From positions 1 through 34,617 of the forward strand of contig JAENIS010000002.1 of the NCBI GenBank assembly GCA_016844285.1: a DNA stretch of 34,617 bases, written 5' to 3'. The stretch is from Dehalococcoidales bacterium (lineage in GTDB: Bacteria > Chloroflexota > Dehalococcoidia > Dehalococcoidales > UBA2162). The notes beneath the pieces are model-generated. The model did no database searches. It was not told the DNA's origin and worked only from the letters and a program-made list of their open reading frames with translations. Below are positions 25,606 through 34,141 of this stretch, in pieces (position 1 is the stretch's first letter; every line of letters begins with the position of its first letter). Both the position numbers and the translations under genes were made by a program.

Positions 25606-28095
25606 TTGGACATATATGCTCTGATACCACTGATTGGCGTCATCATTTACCTGGGGTTAATTGGCTTTGTTGTCATCCATCCCCTGGCCAGAGGACAGAA
25701 GGTCTTCGTCTTCTACCTGACCGTCTCCATGCTATGGAGTTTTTTCTCCTTTATTCTGCACGCTAACTTCTTCCCGTCCCAGACGCCTCTCTGGCATCGT
25801 ACCCTCCTTGCCGTGGCAACGGCGATACCCGTTATCTTCTATCACTTTACCCACGTCTTCTTTAACAAATCAGGGTGGAAAATACTAGCTCTGGGCTATG
25901 CCGGGCAACTCGGCATCATCATCTTGGTCATGCTGGGCGGTATCCTGAAAAGCTCTTACGTCGTCAATGGTCTCCTCTTTTACCAGTTTAATGCCTGGTA
26001 CTATCTGATTTTCCCCCTTGGCGGCAGCTTTATGGCAATGGCATTATTCAACCTGGTACAGGGGATGAGAAGAACCGCCGACCCGTGGGAGCGTAACCGG
26101 ATTGCCTACCTGTTGGCGGCAATCTCAGTGGCGATAATCTTGCTGCCGACTAACTTCATTCCGGACATCACTAACCTCTCCCTGGACCACATCGGTAACA
26201 TTGTCACCGCTCTCATCATCATCTGTGTCATCCGAAGCCACCGTTTGCTTAACATCGGCTTTGTCATGCGCCGGGTGCTGGCATATCTTATCCTGCTCAC
26301 CGTTGCTATCTTCATATTTACCGGCGTGACCTCACTGGGCAACTGGCTTTTCTCCGAGCATCCGCTCTACATCACGACCATGCAGGTCGGCATCCTGGCT
26401 CTCCTGCTGATGCTACTACCGCGCCAGCTAAGGTATACCACCGAAGAAGGGGTAGACCGCTCCTTCTACCGGGAAACGTATCATTACCGCCGGGAGTTAC
26501 TCAATTTCAGTACCAGGATGAGCAATATCGTTAATCTGGACGAATTGGCCGGTGCCATGTTACCAGCAATATGCCATGCACTGCGTATCAGACAGGTTAG
26601 TCTTCTCCTTCAAGATGTGAGCCACGGCGAATTTGCTATCAAGTTCGCTTATCCCGAGGTAGCCGACAAACCGAAAGACGAACTGCAACTCGGTATTGAT
26701 AACCCGGTTGTCGCCTGGCTCGACAAGGAAGGTCAACCTCTTGACCTGAAGCAGAAGGATAACCTTCTCCAGTTCAAGGGATTGGGGCAGGGAGAAAGAG
26801 AAAAACTGGTTACCTCTAATCTCAAAGTCCTCTGCCCCATCAAGAGCCGAGCCAGGCTAAGCGGCATTTTGGGCCTGGGGGAAAAGCAAGCCAATACCCT
26901 CTACTCCCAGGAAGACATGGAGTTGGTAATGCATGTGGCCAACCAGGCTGGTATTATGCTTGAGAATGCTCAACTCTATTCTCAGGCGGTAATGCAGGCC
27001 ATTACCGACGGGCTGACCGGACTCTATAATCACCGCCATTTCCATGAGCGCCTGGAACAGGAGATTAGCCGAAACACCCGTTTTGGTACCGTCTTCTCCC
27101 TGATAATGCTCGATATCGACCATTTCAAGAACTACAACGACAGCTACGGACATCTGGCTGGAGATGAGGTGCTTCGTAAAATCGCCGAGTGTGTTAGAAC
27201 TTCAATCCGAACGATGGACATGGCTTTTCGCTACGGCGGTGAAGAGTTTACTATCATTCTACCGGAAACGCTATTGAATGACGCCAGGATAGTAGCGGAA
27301 CGTGTCCGTAAATCTATTGAAGCCAGGGCCGGCTCTGACACCAATAGCATAACTGCCAGCTTTGGCGTCGCCAGTTGGCCCATGGACGGCATGACCAAGG
27401 AAGAGCTTATCGCTATCGCTGACGCCGCGATGTACAAGGCGAAACAGCGAGGTCGTAACCGAACTTGCTCGTCCTTAGACCTGGACAAAACAGAAGCACC
27501 TACAGTGCTTATGGAGCGTCAGGCGAAATCAAGGGCACTGGATGTAATCTATGCTCTAGCCGCGACGGTGGACGCCAAAGACCATTACACCTATGGCCAT
27601 TCCAAAAAAGTTAGCCAGTATGCGGTCAGTATCGCCGAGGCGCTCGGGTTACCCCAGAATAAGATAGCCGCGATTCGTACTGCCGGACTGCTCCATGACA
27701 TCGGCAAAATCTCGGTCCCGGATTCGATACTCAACAAAAAGGGGTCTCTCACTGATGAGGAGTGGCAACCAATCAAGGTTCATCCCGGACTGGGTATTGA
27801 GATACTCCAGCATATTGTCGACCTTGCTGACTGCCTGCCCGCCGTCTTCCATCATCACGAGCGCTATGACGGCAGCGGCTATCCTTCCGGTCTAAACGGC
27901 GATAAGATTCCCCTGGAGGCACGCATTCTGACGATAGCTGACGCATATGACGCCATTACTTCAGAGCGTCCTTACCGCCAGCAGCAATCATCACAGGAAG
28001 CCCTGAATGAGCTGAAACGATGCTCCGGAACCCAGTTTGACCCTGAGCTGGTGGATACCTTTTACCAAACTATCGAGCAATCTCTCACCAAGTAG
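25606..28095 (+). CDS. Membrane diguanylate cyclase / c-di-GMP phosphodiesterase (7TM-GAF-GGDEF-HD-GYP)
   Basis: An 829-residue sensor-effector. The N-terminal region (about 1-270) has seven or more hydrophobic helices resembling the 7TM module of histidine kinases. A GAF-like domain spans about 290-460, then GGDEF (about 465-620), then HD-GYP (about 640-829). The cyclase active site is intact (RYGGEEF, about 543-549). An inhibitory RTMD I-site lies five residues before GGEEF, so product inhibition is expected. The phosphodiesterase site is also intact (LLHDIGKIS about 695 and HHERYDGSGYPSGL about 750). Both c-di-GMP synthesis and breakdown are therefore possible, switched by the sensor parts. 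The start is TTG with a weak GGTAGAG; no in-frame ATG is near. Other c-di-GMP-type genes and pilT lie downstream. Confidence 0.95.
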   Translation: MDIYALIPLIGVIIYLGLIGFVVIHPLARGQKVFVFYLTVSMLWSFFSFILHANFFPSQTPLWHRTLLAVATAIPVIFYHFTHVFFNKSGWKILALGYAGQLGIIILVMLGGILKSSYVVNGLLFYQFNAWYYLIFPLGGSFMAMALFNLVQGMRRTADPWERNRIAYLLAAISVAIILLPTNFIPDITNLSLDHIGNIVTALIIICVIRSHRLLNIGFVMRRVLAYLILLTVAIFIFTGVTSLGNWLFSEHPLYITTMQVGILALLLMLLPRQLRYTTEEGVDRSFYRETYHYRRELLNFSTRMSNIVNLDELAGAMLPAICHALRIRQVSLLLQDVSHGEFAIKFAYPEVADKPKDELQLGIDNPVVAWLDKEGQPLDLKQKDNLLQFKGLGQGEREKLVTSNLKVLCPIKSRARLSGILGLGEKQANTLYSQEDMELVMHVANQAGIMLENAQLYSQAVMQAITDGLTGLYNHRHFHERLEQEISRNTRFGTVFSLIMLDIDHFKNYNDSYGHLAGDEVLRKIAECVRTSIRTMDMAFRYGGEEFTIILPETLLNDARIVAERVRKSIEARAGSDTNSITASFGVASWPMDGMTKEELIAIADAAMYKAKQRGRNRTCSSLDLDKTEAPTVLMERQAKSRALDVIYALAATVDAKDHYTYGHSKKVSQYAVSIAEALGLPQNKIAAIRTAGLLHDIGKISVPDSILNKKGSLTDEEWQPIKVHPGLGIEILQHIVDLADCLPAVFHHHERYDGSGYPSGLNGDKIPLEARILTIADAYDAITSERPYRQQQSSQEALNELKRCSGTQFDPELVDTFYQTIEQSLTK

Positions 28096-28118
28096 TGAGG
28101 GAAGCAGCCAGTTTCGTG

Positions 28119-28188
28119 GAAGGACGAAGCAATCCCGGAATGTGTTGGGTAGAGATTGGCACGGGTCTAACGCCCCCTCGCAATGACA
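28119..28188. repeat. REP/MITE-like repeat, partial copy 2
   Basis: The arm GGACGAAGCAATCCC and the end CGCAATGACA match the element at 6143-6219, but the left TGTCATTGC end is missing. It lies just after the GGDEF/HD-GYP gene. Confidence 0.55.
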
Positions 28189-28230
28189 GCTATTGTACTA
28201 CAGCCACCAACACCGTATGGAACCCCAAAC

Positions 28231-28259
28231 TTGGTGGTGGTTTATTTTTGTGATATAAT
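28231..28259 (+). promoter_or_regulatory. Strong promoter for the 8-TM/V4R genes
   Basis: TTGGTG, 17-bp spacer, perfect TATAAT with extended TG. The -35 box is also the right arm of an inverted repeat (CCACCAA at 28204-28210, TTGGTGG at 28231-28237), possibly an operator. Confidence 0.7.
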
Positions 28260-28281
28260 GGCGATGTAGGAGAGAAGAGCG

Positions 28282-29163
28282 ATGACGACGACACGTTTTT
28301 TGGGAATTACTTTACCGCTGGTGCTAATACTGGCCTTGCTTATCTTCTTCCTGCCGGTTAGAGCTGCCTCGGTTTATGTCGCCGTGACACAGCCTCTGGC
28401 ACTCCTTATCGGGTCGGCCCTCGCCCTGTATGTATCCCGCCTTTATCGCAAACAACTTAGAGCTGCCTTCGTTTTTCTGGCGGCGTTCCTCTTTATTTAC
28501 ATGTTAGCCATTGTCCTCTTTCTATCACCATTTCCGATTCTACTCTCCTCTCTTAAATCTAACATGCCTGAAGCACAGACTCTCTTAGTTGTCGAGAGTA
28601 TCCAGTTTCTTAACTACCTCATGCTGGTGCTCTTCTGTGTTTATCTGCTTAAGGTAGTCGATATCAGGCGTCTCAGTAGCAACGGCTGGATTGTCTTTGC
28701 CGTAACTTGCGTCGTTTCCCTCTTCGTAGCGGTATACCCCGAGTGGAACTTGTTTAAAAATCTCTTTGCCAGTGAGCTACCTCTCATTCTGTATGCTACC
28801 ATCCGATTGCTCGACGCCGCTTTGATAATCGTGCTCATGCCGGTTATCTGGCTCTATATTCAATACCTGAAATCACGCCAGAAACAGAGTATGACCTTTA
28901 CCATCGTTATCGCTGGTATTGTCGCCGTTACTCTCTTGGACTACCTTTTTGAGGTGATTTTGAGCGGCTTCCCAAGGTTACTAGGTCAAGACTCCCCGAT
29001 AATAACCAGTGCTCCGGAAACCATCTTTGTTTTTGGCTACCTGCTAATTGCGGTGGGACTCTATGCCCATCGTAAGCAGGACGAATGGGGCTTTCAAGCG
29101 ATTGATAAGGCAATGCAGCCTGAAACTAATCCGGTGGAGATAAAGAGTGGAAAAGGTCATTGA
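28282..29163 (+). CDS. Predicted eight-TM membrane protein, unknown function
   Basis: A 293-residue hydrophobic protein with about eight predicted membrane helices and a hydrophilic C-terminal tail of about 30 residues. No catalytic motif or family was recognised. The ATG follows GGAGAGAAG, and a strong promoter lies about 25 bp upstream. Its last 17 bases overlap the start of the V4R gene, so the two are probably translationally coupled. The pairing suggests a membrane sensor or anchor working with the V4R protein. The layout resembles the sensor part of the preceding GGDEF protein, but this is only an impression. Confidence 0.85.
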   Translation: MTTTRFLGITLPLVLILALLIFFLPVRAASVYVAVTQPLALLIGSALALYVSRLYRKQLRAAFVFLAAFLFIYMLAIVLFLSPFPILLSSLKSNMPEAQTLLVVESIQFLNYLMLVLFCVYLLKVVDIRRLSSNGWIVFAVTCVVSLFVAVYPEWNLFKNLFASELPLILYATIRLLDAALIIVLMPVIWLYIQYLKSRQKQSMTFTIVIAGIVAVTLLDYLFEVILSGFPRLLGQDSPIITSAPETIFVFGYLLIAVGLYAHRKQDEWGFQAIDKAMQPETNPVEIKSGKGH

Positions 29164-30244
29164 CCAGGCATGGATGTTGCTTTTAGCCAGCGTCGTCAAG
29201 AAGCGGGATGTGCTGCGCCCAAATCTCGGCAATGACGTTGATTCTTTTCTTGCCCAGTCCAGGCTGCTCTCCATGATGGAATCAAATCCAACTCTTCCGG
29301 GTCAACTTTACCTGGCCGCTCAAACCTCGGCGCAAAGAAATACGGTCAATATCGTCCGTAAGCTGGGTATGCCTGCCGATTATTTCTGGAAGTTTGAATA
29401 CTGGCCGAAGCCGAGGGCGCTGACGACTCTGGGGCAGATTGTGAATCGCATCTTTGTGTCCATGATGACCCAGGCCAAGGCCGGCAACTTGAAGATAACC
29501 GACCTTGATATTGAGCCGCTGAGAATTCATATCAGTTTCGCTGACTGCGTGGAGTGTACTGGTATCAGCGGGTTAACACACGGCATCTGCTACTATCACG
29601 GCGGCACCTTCGCCGGGATTCTGGCCGGGTTGATAAACCGCGACCTGGCTGGTTATGAAACCACCTGTCATGCCCATGGTGATGAGTCCTGTCAGTTCAT
29701 CATCGGAGATAAAGCCGATGAGAGTATTAAAACTGAGCACAATACCTATCTCTCCCCACCCCAAACAAAAATAGACCTGGGGCTACGCCTGGAAAATAGC
29801 TTACACCAGGTTCCGGTACGTCCCCTGGGTAATTCGATGGATGCTAACTATCTCCAGCTAGTCATCGCTAACGCGGTACAGTCTAATCCCCAACTTTTAA
29901 CTGCGAGCAATTTTGAGGCTGGTGCCCAGCACGGGCATAAATTGGCCGCCGCTCTCACCAGTTTCTACAAGCAGGAAGGCATACAGAACATCAGTAACTT
30001 TTACCAGCAGCTGTCTCAATGCAGCATTGAAATCAAAGAGACCAAGCCGGAGCTACAGTTCGTGATTAAAGAGTGTGCCGAAGCGGTTGCCAACGTCAGG
30101 GATATGGAAATGGTGTCATTCTTACTGGGCGAGTTGCAGGGGTTGGCTTCTCAACTGAGCCAGACAGAATTAACGGTCAAAGAAAGTCGCTTCGAGGATA
30201 GTAACCTGCTGGTGACCCTCACCCCCAAGGTAGCCGCTTCTTAG
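29147..30244 (+). CDS. V4R-domain sensor-like protein
   Basis: A 365-residue soluble protein. Residues about 95-190 form a V4R (4-vinyl reductase-type) domain: ADCVECTGIS, then GICYYHGGTFAG, then ETTCHAHGDESCQF, with the cysteines and histidines typical of the family. V4R domains are related to heme-NO-binding folds and bind small hydrophobic molecules or metals. The C-terminal half (about 225-355) looks like a second, degenerate V4R-like copy lacking the Cys/His set; that part is tentative. The GTG start lies inside the end of the 8-TM gene, with GGTGGAG upstream, so coupling is likely. A degenerate-receiver HD-GYP gene follows after 94 bp. A ligand-sensing role upstream of c-di-GMP turnover is inferred. 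Confidence 0.82.
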   Translation: MEKVIDQAWMLLLASVVKKRDVLRPNLGNDVDSFLAQSRLLSMMESNPTLPGQLYLAAQTSAQRNTVNIVRKLGMPADYFWKFEYWPKPRALTTLGQIVNRIFVSMMTQAKAGNLKITDLDIEPLRIHISFADCVECTGISGLTHGICYYHGGTFAGILAGLINRDLAGYETTCHAHGDESCQFIIGDKADESIKTEHNTYLSPPQTKIDLGLRLENSLHQVPVRPLGNSMDANYLQLVIANAVQSNPQLLTASNFEAGAQHGHKLAAALTSFYKQEGIQNISNFYQQLSQCSIEIKETKPELQFVIKECAEAVANVRDMEMVSFLLGELQGLASQLSQTELTVKESRFEDSNLLVTLTPKVAAS

Positions 30245-30338
30245 GCTAATTATAGCCTATCTTTAAGAGCTTCTAACGCCAAAAACGTTCTATGTAACCA
30301 GAATCAAACAGGTCCGTTCGGGATAGAGGTGAGGACAA

Positions 30339-31460
30339 GTGGCAGGGAAAGCAGCCAGAATACTGGTAGCTGATGTTGAGGAGGGTAATCGGCACCTGGT
30401 GGAAGCCATGCTGCTCCCTCTGGGTTACCAGGTTATTCTGATTGGGGATGGGGAGGATATTGTCAAAAAGGCGAGTGAGACCAGTCCCGGTGTCATCTTG
30501 CTGGGCAGCCTGATGCCAGAAACGAATGGGGTTGAACTAATCAGGCGGTTGAAAGAGGACAAGCTCACCAGAATCGTCCCGGTGGTACTGATGGCAAACA
30601 CTGCGGAGACGGAAGCCCGGGCCAGGGCGCTGGATGCCGGAGCGGATGACCTGCTGGCCAAGCCGGTGGATAAGCTTGAGTTAAGGGCGAGGCTAAACTC
30701 CCTGCTCAAGGTCATGGCCTATAACGAAGAAGCTCTAAACCACCAGAAGGAATTGGACATCGAGGTTAGCCGCAGAACCGAGTCTTTCAAGAAGACCCTG
30801 GAAAAGCTGAAGGCGTCCTCTCTGGACACCGTCTACCGGCTTTCGCGAGCGGCGGAATACAAAGACGAGGATACCGGTGCCCATGTTCAGCGTATGAGCC
30901 ATTACTCTACGGCCATTGCCCGCGCCATGAAGCTGGATGATGATCTCGTCGAAAATATCCTCTGGGCAGCCCCGATGCACGATATTGGCAAGATTGGCAT
31001 CCCCGACCGCGTCCTGCAGAAGCCGGCCAAGCTGGACGATGATGAATGGGTCATCATGAGGTCACATACCACTATCGGCTTTGAGATTCTGAAAGACTCA
31101 GACGTTGACTTCATCAAGCTGGCGGCGGAAGTCGCCATTAGCCATCATGAGAAATGGAATGGCACTGGCTACCCCCGGGGGATTAAGGGCGCCGATACCC
31201 CTATTGCCGGGCGTATTGTGGCTCTGGCTGATGTTTTTGATGCTCTGACCTCGGAGCGACCCTACAAGAAACCGTGGCCGCTGGAAAAGGCACTGTCTAT
31301 CATCGAGGAAGGCAAGGGGACCCATTTCGACCCGGACGCCGCCGATGCCTTCCTCAGTATTAAGGACGAGATAGCCAGGGAACTGAACTTTTGGAAGTTT
31401 ATGCACGCGGAGCCGACAGCAGAAGCACCCGAGTTCGACCTGTCCGGCCTGTTCCCCTAA
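30339..31460 (+). CDS. HD-GYP phosphodiesterase with degenerate receiver domain
   Basis: A 373-residue protein: receiver domain (about 5-125), short coiled linker (about 126-165), HD-GYP domain (about 165-350) and a hydrophilic tail. The receiver lacks the phosphoacceptor: the usual aspartate is glycine (G56 in VILLGSLMP), and one of the two acidic pocket residues is valine (ADVEE, 11-15), while K108 is kept. It is therefore a pseudo-receiver, probably controlled by protein contact instead of phosphorylation. HD-GYP residues are complete (HDIGKIG about 213, HHEKWNGTGYPRG about 269), so c-di-GMP hydrolysis is expected. The GTG start has GAGGTGAGG upstream. It lies 94 bp after the V4R gene and may share its transcript. 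Confidence 0.93.
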   Translation: MAGKAARILVADVEEGNRHLVEAMLLPLGYQVILIGDGEDIVKKASETSPGVILLGSLMPETNGVELIRRLKEDKLTRIVPVVLMANTAETEARARALDAGADDLLAKPVDKLELRARLNSLLKVMAYNEEALNHQKELDIEVSRRTESFKKTLEKLKASSLDTVYRLSRAAEYKDEDTGAHVQRMSHYSTAIARAMKLDDDLVENILWAAPMHDIGKIGIPDRVLQKPAKLDDDEWVIMRSHTTIGFEILKDSDVDFIKLAAEVAISHHEKWNGTGYPRGIKGADTPIAGRIVALADVFDALTSERPYKKPWPLEKALSIIEEGKGTHFDPDAADAFLSIKDEIARELNFWKFMHAEPTAEAPEFDLSGLFP

Positions 31461-31510
31461 GATTGTTTCATAACCTCACCCCCCTTTATCCCCCTCTCTT
31501 TCGAGGAGTC

Positions 31511-31637
31511 TTGTATCAAATGTCATTCTGAGGAGCGAAGCGACGAAGAATCTGGGTGTGGGGCCAGTAGTATCCCCATCTCCCCGAGACCCTTCGCTAC
31601 GCTCAGGGTGACATAGATGGCTTCACTTTTGATACAA
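31511..31637. repeat. MITE-like element with 10-bp terminal inverted repeats, nested in family B repeat
   Basis: TTGTATCAAA (31511-31520) and TTTGATACAA (31628-31637) are perfect inverted repeats. Inside is a REP-type palindrome from TGTCATTCTG (31521) to CAGGGTGACA (31613), related to the copy at 6143. C/G-rich family B fragments lie on both sides (31470-31510 and 31638-31690), so this element looks inserted into an older one. No transposase is encoded. Confidence 0.7.
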
Positions 31638-31655
31638 AGCCCTTGGTAAGGGAAG

Positions 31656-31733
31656 GGGGAGCAAGGGGATAAGGTCGTCCGTAAGTGGTAATGTGTGCTG
31701 CAGCAGTCATTGGTTCAGTAATTAACCAGACAG
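31656..31733 (-). repeat. 78-bp dispersed repeat, inverted copy A (4 nt after the pilT stop)
   Basis: Read on the minus strand, it matches 33830-33907 at about 73 of 78 positions without gaps. It contains TGCTGCAGCA (a 10-bp palindrome), a hairpin TGGTT-8 nt-AACCA, and TACCACTTACGGACGACC. It starts 4 nt beyond the pilT stop codon. Confidence 0.9.
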
Positions 31734-31737
31734 AACT

Positions 31738-32820
31738 CTAAAAAGAAGGCCTGCCGGCAGGGATGGTTTGCAACACCTTCGCCAACCGGTCAGGATGGCT
31801 GCTTTTACTGAGGGCCACTTCTTGAGTAACGATACCCTTTTTCACCAGGTCAGCCAGTGACTGGTCCAAAGTTATCATCCCATCCTTGGCGCCAAGCTGC
31901 ATGATGCTGCCCAGTTCATAGGTCTTCCCCTCACGGATAAGATTTCTCACCGCCGAGTTGGCGATGAGAATTTCAAAAGCGCCAACTCTTCCTTTGCCCT
32001 TGGCTAATGGCAAGAGAGCCTGCGATAGCACGGCCTCCAGTACTTGGGAAAACTGCAATCTGATTTGTGCTTGCTGGTCCGGCGGAAAGATGTCAATGAC
32101 ACGGTCAACCGTCTGAGGAGCATCAGTGGTATGCAGTGTCCCCATCACCAGATGCCCCGTCTCCGCCGCCCTGATTGCCGTCGCAATCGTGGTTAAGTCA
32201 CGCATCTCGCCGACGATAATAACGTTCGGGTCCTGGCGGAGAGCATGTATCAGGGCAATATCAAAGGATTTGGTATCGTCGCCCAAATCTCGCTGAGCGA
32301 CAATACATTTCTTGTTACGGTGCAAGTACTCAATCGGGTCTTCGATAGTAATCACATTCTTGCTCGCCGTTTCATTAAGGTAATCAACCATCGCCGCCAT
32401 GGTGGTCGACTTACCACTGCCGGTAGGGCCAGTTACCAGGATAAGTCCTCTTGGCTTGAGAATAAGCTCCTTGCAGATGGCAGGCAAGTTGAGTTCGTCA
32501 CAGGTGGGTATTTTGAATGGCACCTGGCGGAAGACAAAACCTAGTGTCCCTCTCTGCCGGAAGACATTAACCCGGAAGCGGGCTACCCCGGCCACACCAT
32601 AAGCAAAATCCAGTTCTTTCTCCCTGGTGAAGTTGCCCTTTTGCTCATCATTGGTAATCGCCTGGAAGATTTGCAGCAGGTCATCACCGCTGAGCGTTCC
32701 CAACTCAGTTTGGGGCGTCAGGGAGCCATCAATACGCAGCACCGGCGCGCAGGCCACCCTCAGATGTACGTCTGAAGCCCTCTTTTCCACGGCCAGTTTC
32801 AGGAGGTCGTCTATGTTCAT
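31738..32820 (-). CDS. pilT: Type IV pilus retraction ATPase PilT
   Basis: A 360-residue PilT of normal length. An N-terminal PAS-like ATPase domain (ASDVHL near residue 15) is followed by Walker A GPTGSGKST (131-139), the Asp box ITIEDPIEYLH, the Walker B region VIIVGEMRD and the PilT signature AIRAAETGHLV with HTTDAPQT. It drives pilus retraction and twitching motility by ATP hydrolysis at the inner side of the membrane. No other pilus gene is adjacent, so it stands alone here. The ATG is preceded by GGGGTGGTGG, and a candidate promoter lies about 60 bp upstream. The neighbouring c-di-GMP genes suggest, but do not prove, shared control. Confidence 0.95.
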   Translation of the reverse strand: MNIDDLLKLAVEKRASDVHLRVACAPVLRIDGSLTPQTELGTLSGDDLLQIFQAITNDEQKGNFTREKELDFAYGVAGVARFRVNVFRQRGTLGFVFRQVPFKIPTCDELNLPAICKELILKPRGLILVTGPTGSGKSTTMAAMVDYLNETASKNVITIEDPIEYLHRNKKCIVAQRDLGDDTKSFDIALIHALRQDPNVIIVGEMRDLTTIATAIRAAETGHLVMGTLHTTDAPQTVDRVIDIFPPDQQAQIRLQFSQVLEAVLSQALLPLAKGKGRVGAFEILIANSAVRNLIREGKTYELGSIMQLGAKDGMITLDQSLADLVKKGIVTQEVALSKSSHPDRLAKVLQTIPAGRPSF

Positions 32821-32874
32821 ACCACCACCCCTTGTCTCAGCGAGCTTTAGAGATTGCTAAATCCCGATACTCAT

Positions 32875-32904
32875 ATCCTACCCCTTTATCAGGACAATAG
32901 TCAA
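32875..32904 (-). promoter_or_regulatory. Putative pilT promoter
   Basis: On the minus strand: TTGACT, 18-bp spacer, TAGGAT. The leader is about 50 nt. Confidence 0.45.
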
Positions 32905-32908
32905 CAAG

Positions 32909-32937
32909 TAGCCAACGACGGACAAAACTGCTACAAT
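32909..32937 (+). promoter_or_regulatory. Putative promoter for the AEC transporter
   Basis: TAGCCA, 17-bp spacer, TACAAT with an extended TG. The ATG lies only 9 nt after the -10 box, so the mRNA would be leaderless or nearly so. The -35 match is weak. Confidence 0.45.
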
Positions 32938-32946
32938 TTACGAGCG

Positions 32947-33825
32947 ATGTCTGACATTCTAAATATTGTCCTACCTACTTTTCTCGTCATTCTCATTGGC
33001 TATATCTTCGGTCGAACCAGAAAATTGGACATATCGCCGGTGGTCGATGTTGCCTTTTACCTCGGGTTACCGGCCGTCGCCTTTGTTTCCATCCTGGATA
33101 AGAAGATAGTTTTGCTGGATGCGACCAAGGTCTGGGCTTCGGCCATCATCATCATGCTGGGCTGTGGGATAATTGCCTGGCTCGTCTTCAAAATCCTTAA
33201 GCAAAAGCACTCTGGCTTGTATTTGCCGATAGTTGTCATGAATACCGTGAATATCCCCTTTCCCGTAATTTATCTGGCCTATGGCTCAGAAGGTCTGCTG
33301 GCGGCAACACTATTCTACATTCCTGTCGTTTTGGTCATGTTCTCTTTTGGGATATACGTCGCCTCGGGGAAACACTGGCGAGTTAGCCTTAAGCAAATGC
33401 TAAGCGTCCCCACACTCTATGCTGCCATCATTGGCTTACTGCTGAACTTTGCCAATGTTGCCGTACCTAAATTGATTATTGAACCGCTCAGCCTAATCAG
33501 CCAGATGGCGATACCACTTGTTTTACTTATCCTAGGTTATAATCTGTCGAAGATAAGACTTACGGCACTGCCGACAACAGTGCTGGCTTCTGTTCTCAGG
33601 TTGGGCGTCGGTTTACTATTAGGTCTTCTCGTCGTTAAACTATTTAACCTGACCGGTATCTTAATGGCCGTCGTCATCCTGGATTCAGCAATGCCGGCAG
33701 CAGCTAATGTTGCCCTTTTAGCAACGAAATATGAGAATGAGTCTGAACTTGTTTCCAGTGTTGTCCTTGTCACCACTATTGCCTGCCTGGTCATAATTCC
33801 TTTTCTGCTCTATATGCTCCGCTAG
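32947..33825 (+). CDS. AEC (auxin efflux carrier) family transporter
   Basis: The ATG at 32947 is chosen since the protein begins there with a typical AEC helix (MSDILNIVLPTFLVILIGY). The 31 upstream codons in frame are hydrophilic, unlike the family, and overlap the promoter. The product has 292 residues and about ten membrane helices in two five-helix halves. Family-like segments include DVAFYLGLPAVAF, NTVNIPFPV with its helix-breaking proline, and the late DSAMPAAANVALLA. AEC proteins export or import organic anions such as malonate or malate; the substrate here is unknown. It is divergent from pilT. A dispersed 78-bp repeat begins 4 nt after its stop codon. Confidence 0.9.
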   Translation: MSDILNIVLPTFLVILIGYIFGRTRKLDISPVVDVAFYLGLPAVAFVSILDKKIVLLDATKVWASAIIIMLGCGIIAWLVFKILKQKHSGLYLPIVVMNTVNIPFPVIYLAYGSEGLLAATLFYIPVVLVMFSFGIYVASGKHWRVSLKQMLSVPTLYAAIIGLLLNFANVAVPKLIIEPLSLISQMAIPLVLLILGYNLSKIRLTALPTTVLASVLRLGVGLLLGLLVVKLFNLTGILMAVVILDSAMPAAANVALLATKYENESELVSSVVLVTTIACLVIIPFLLYMLR

Positions 33826-33829
33826 TGTC

Positions 33830-33907
33830 CTATCTGGTTAATTGCTGAACCAATGACTGCTGCAGCAAACAGTACCACTTACGGACGACCTCATCCCCTT
33901 GCTCCCC
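33830..33907 (+). repeat. 78-bp dispersed repeat, copy B (4 nt after the AEC stop)
   Basis: An ungapped partner of the copy at 31656-31733 in opposite orientation, with about five mismatches. It begins CTATCTGGTTAATTGCTGAA and contains the TGCTGCAGCA palindrome. Confidence 0.9.
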
Positions 33908-34010
33908 TTCTCCTACTCAAGAGAAGGGGAAGAGACTTAAGAGACGTAGCCCCTCTCTATTACTTAACTCCACCTTCCCATCGGGAAGCGGGTCAGGGGG
34001 ATGGGCATTC
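33908..34010. repeat. Family B palindromic C/G-rich repeat, tail of copy B
   Basis: Continues from the 78-bp repeat. Its end (CCCCTCTCT...CCTTCCC...GGGAAGCGGGTCAGGGGG) matches the right end of the cluster at 13681-13737. The remaining bases up to the tRNA (34011-34141) show nothing recognisable. Confidence 0.65.
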
Positions 34011-34141
34011 GACTGAAGCTTGCCAGTGAGTCAGAGCATTACCCTATTTTCATGAAGCAGCAATAGCCACACCCGACCTGACGCTAATGATGACTTGCAA
34101 CGATGATTCGCGGCAGCATGGCAATATGATGAGACAAACAC

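Noticed and set aside
32854..32946. N-terminal extension of the AEC transporter
   Set aside because: Hydrophilic, overlaps the likely promoter, and the family N-terminus starts at 32947.
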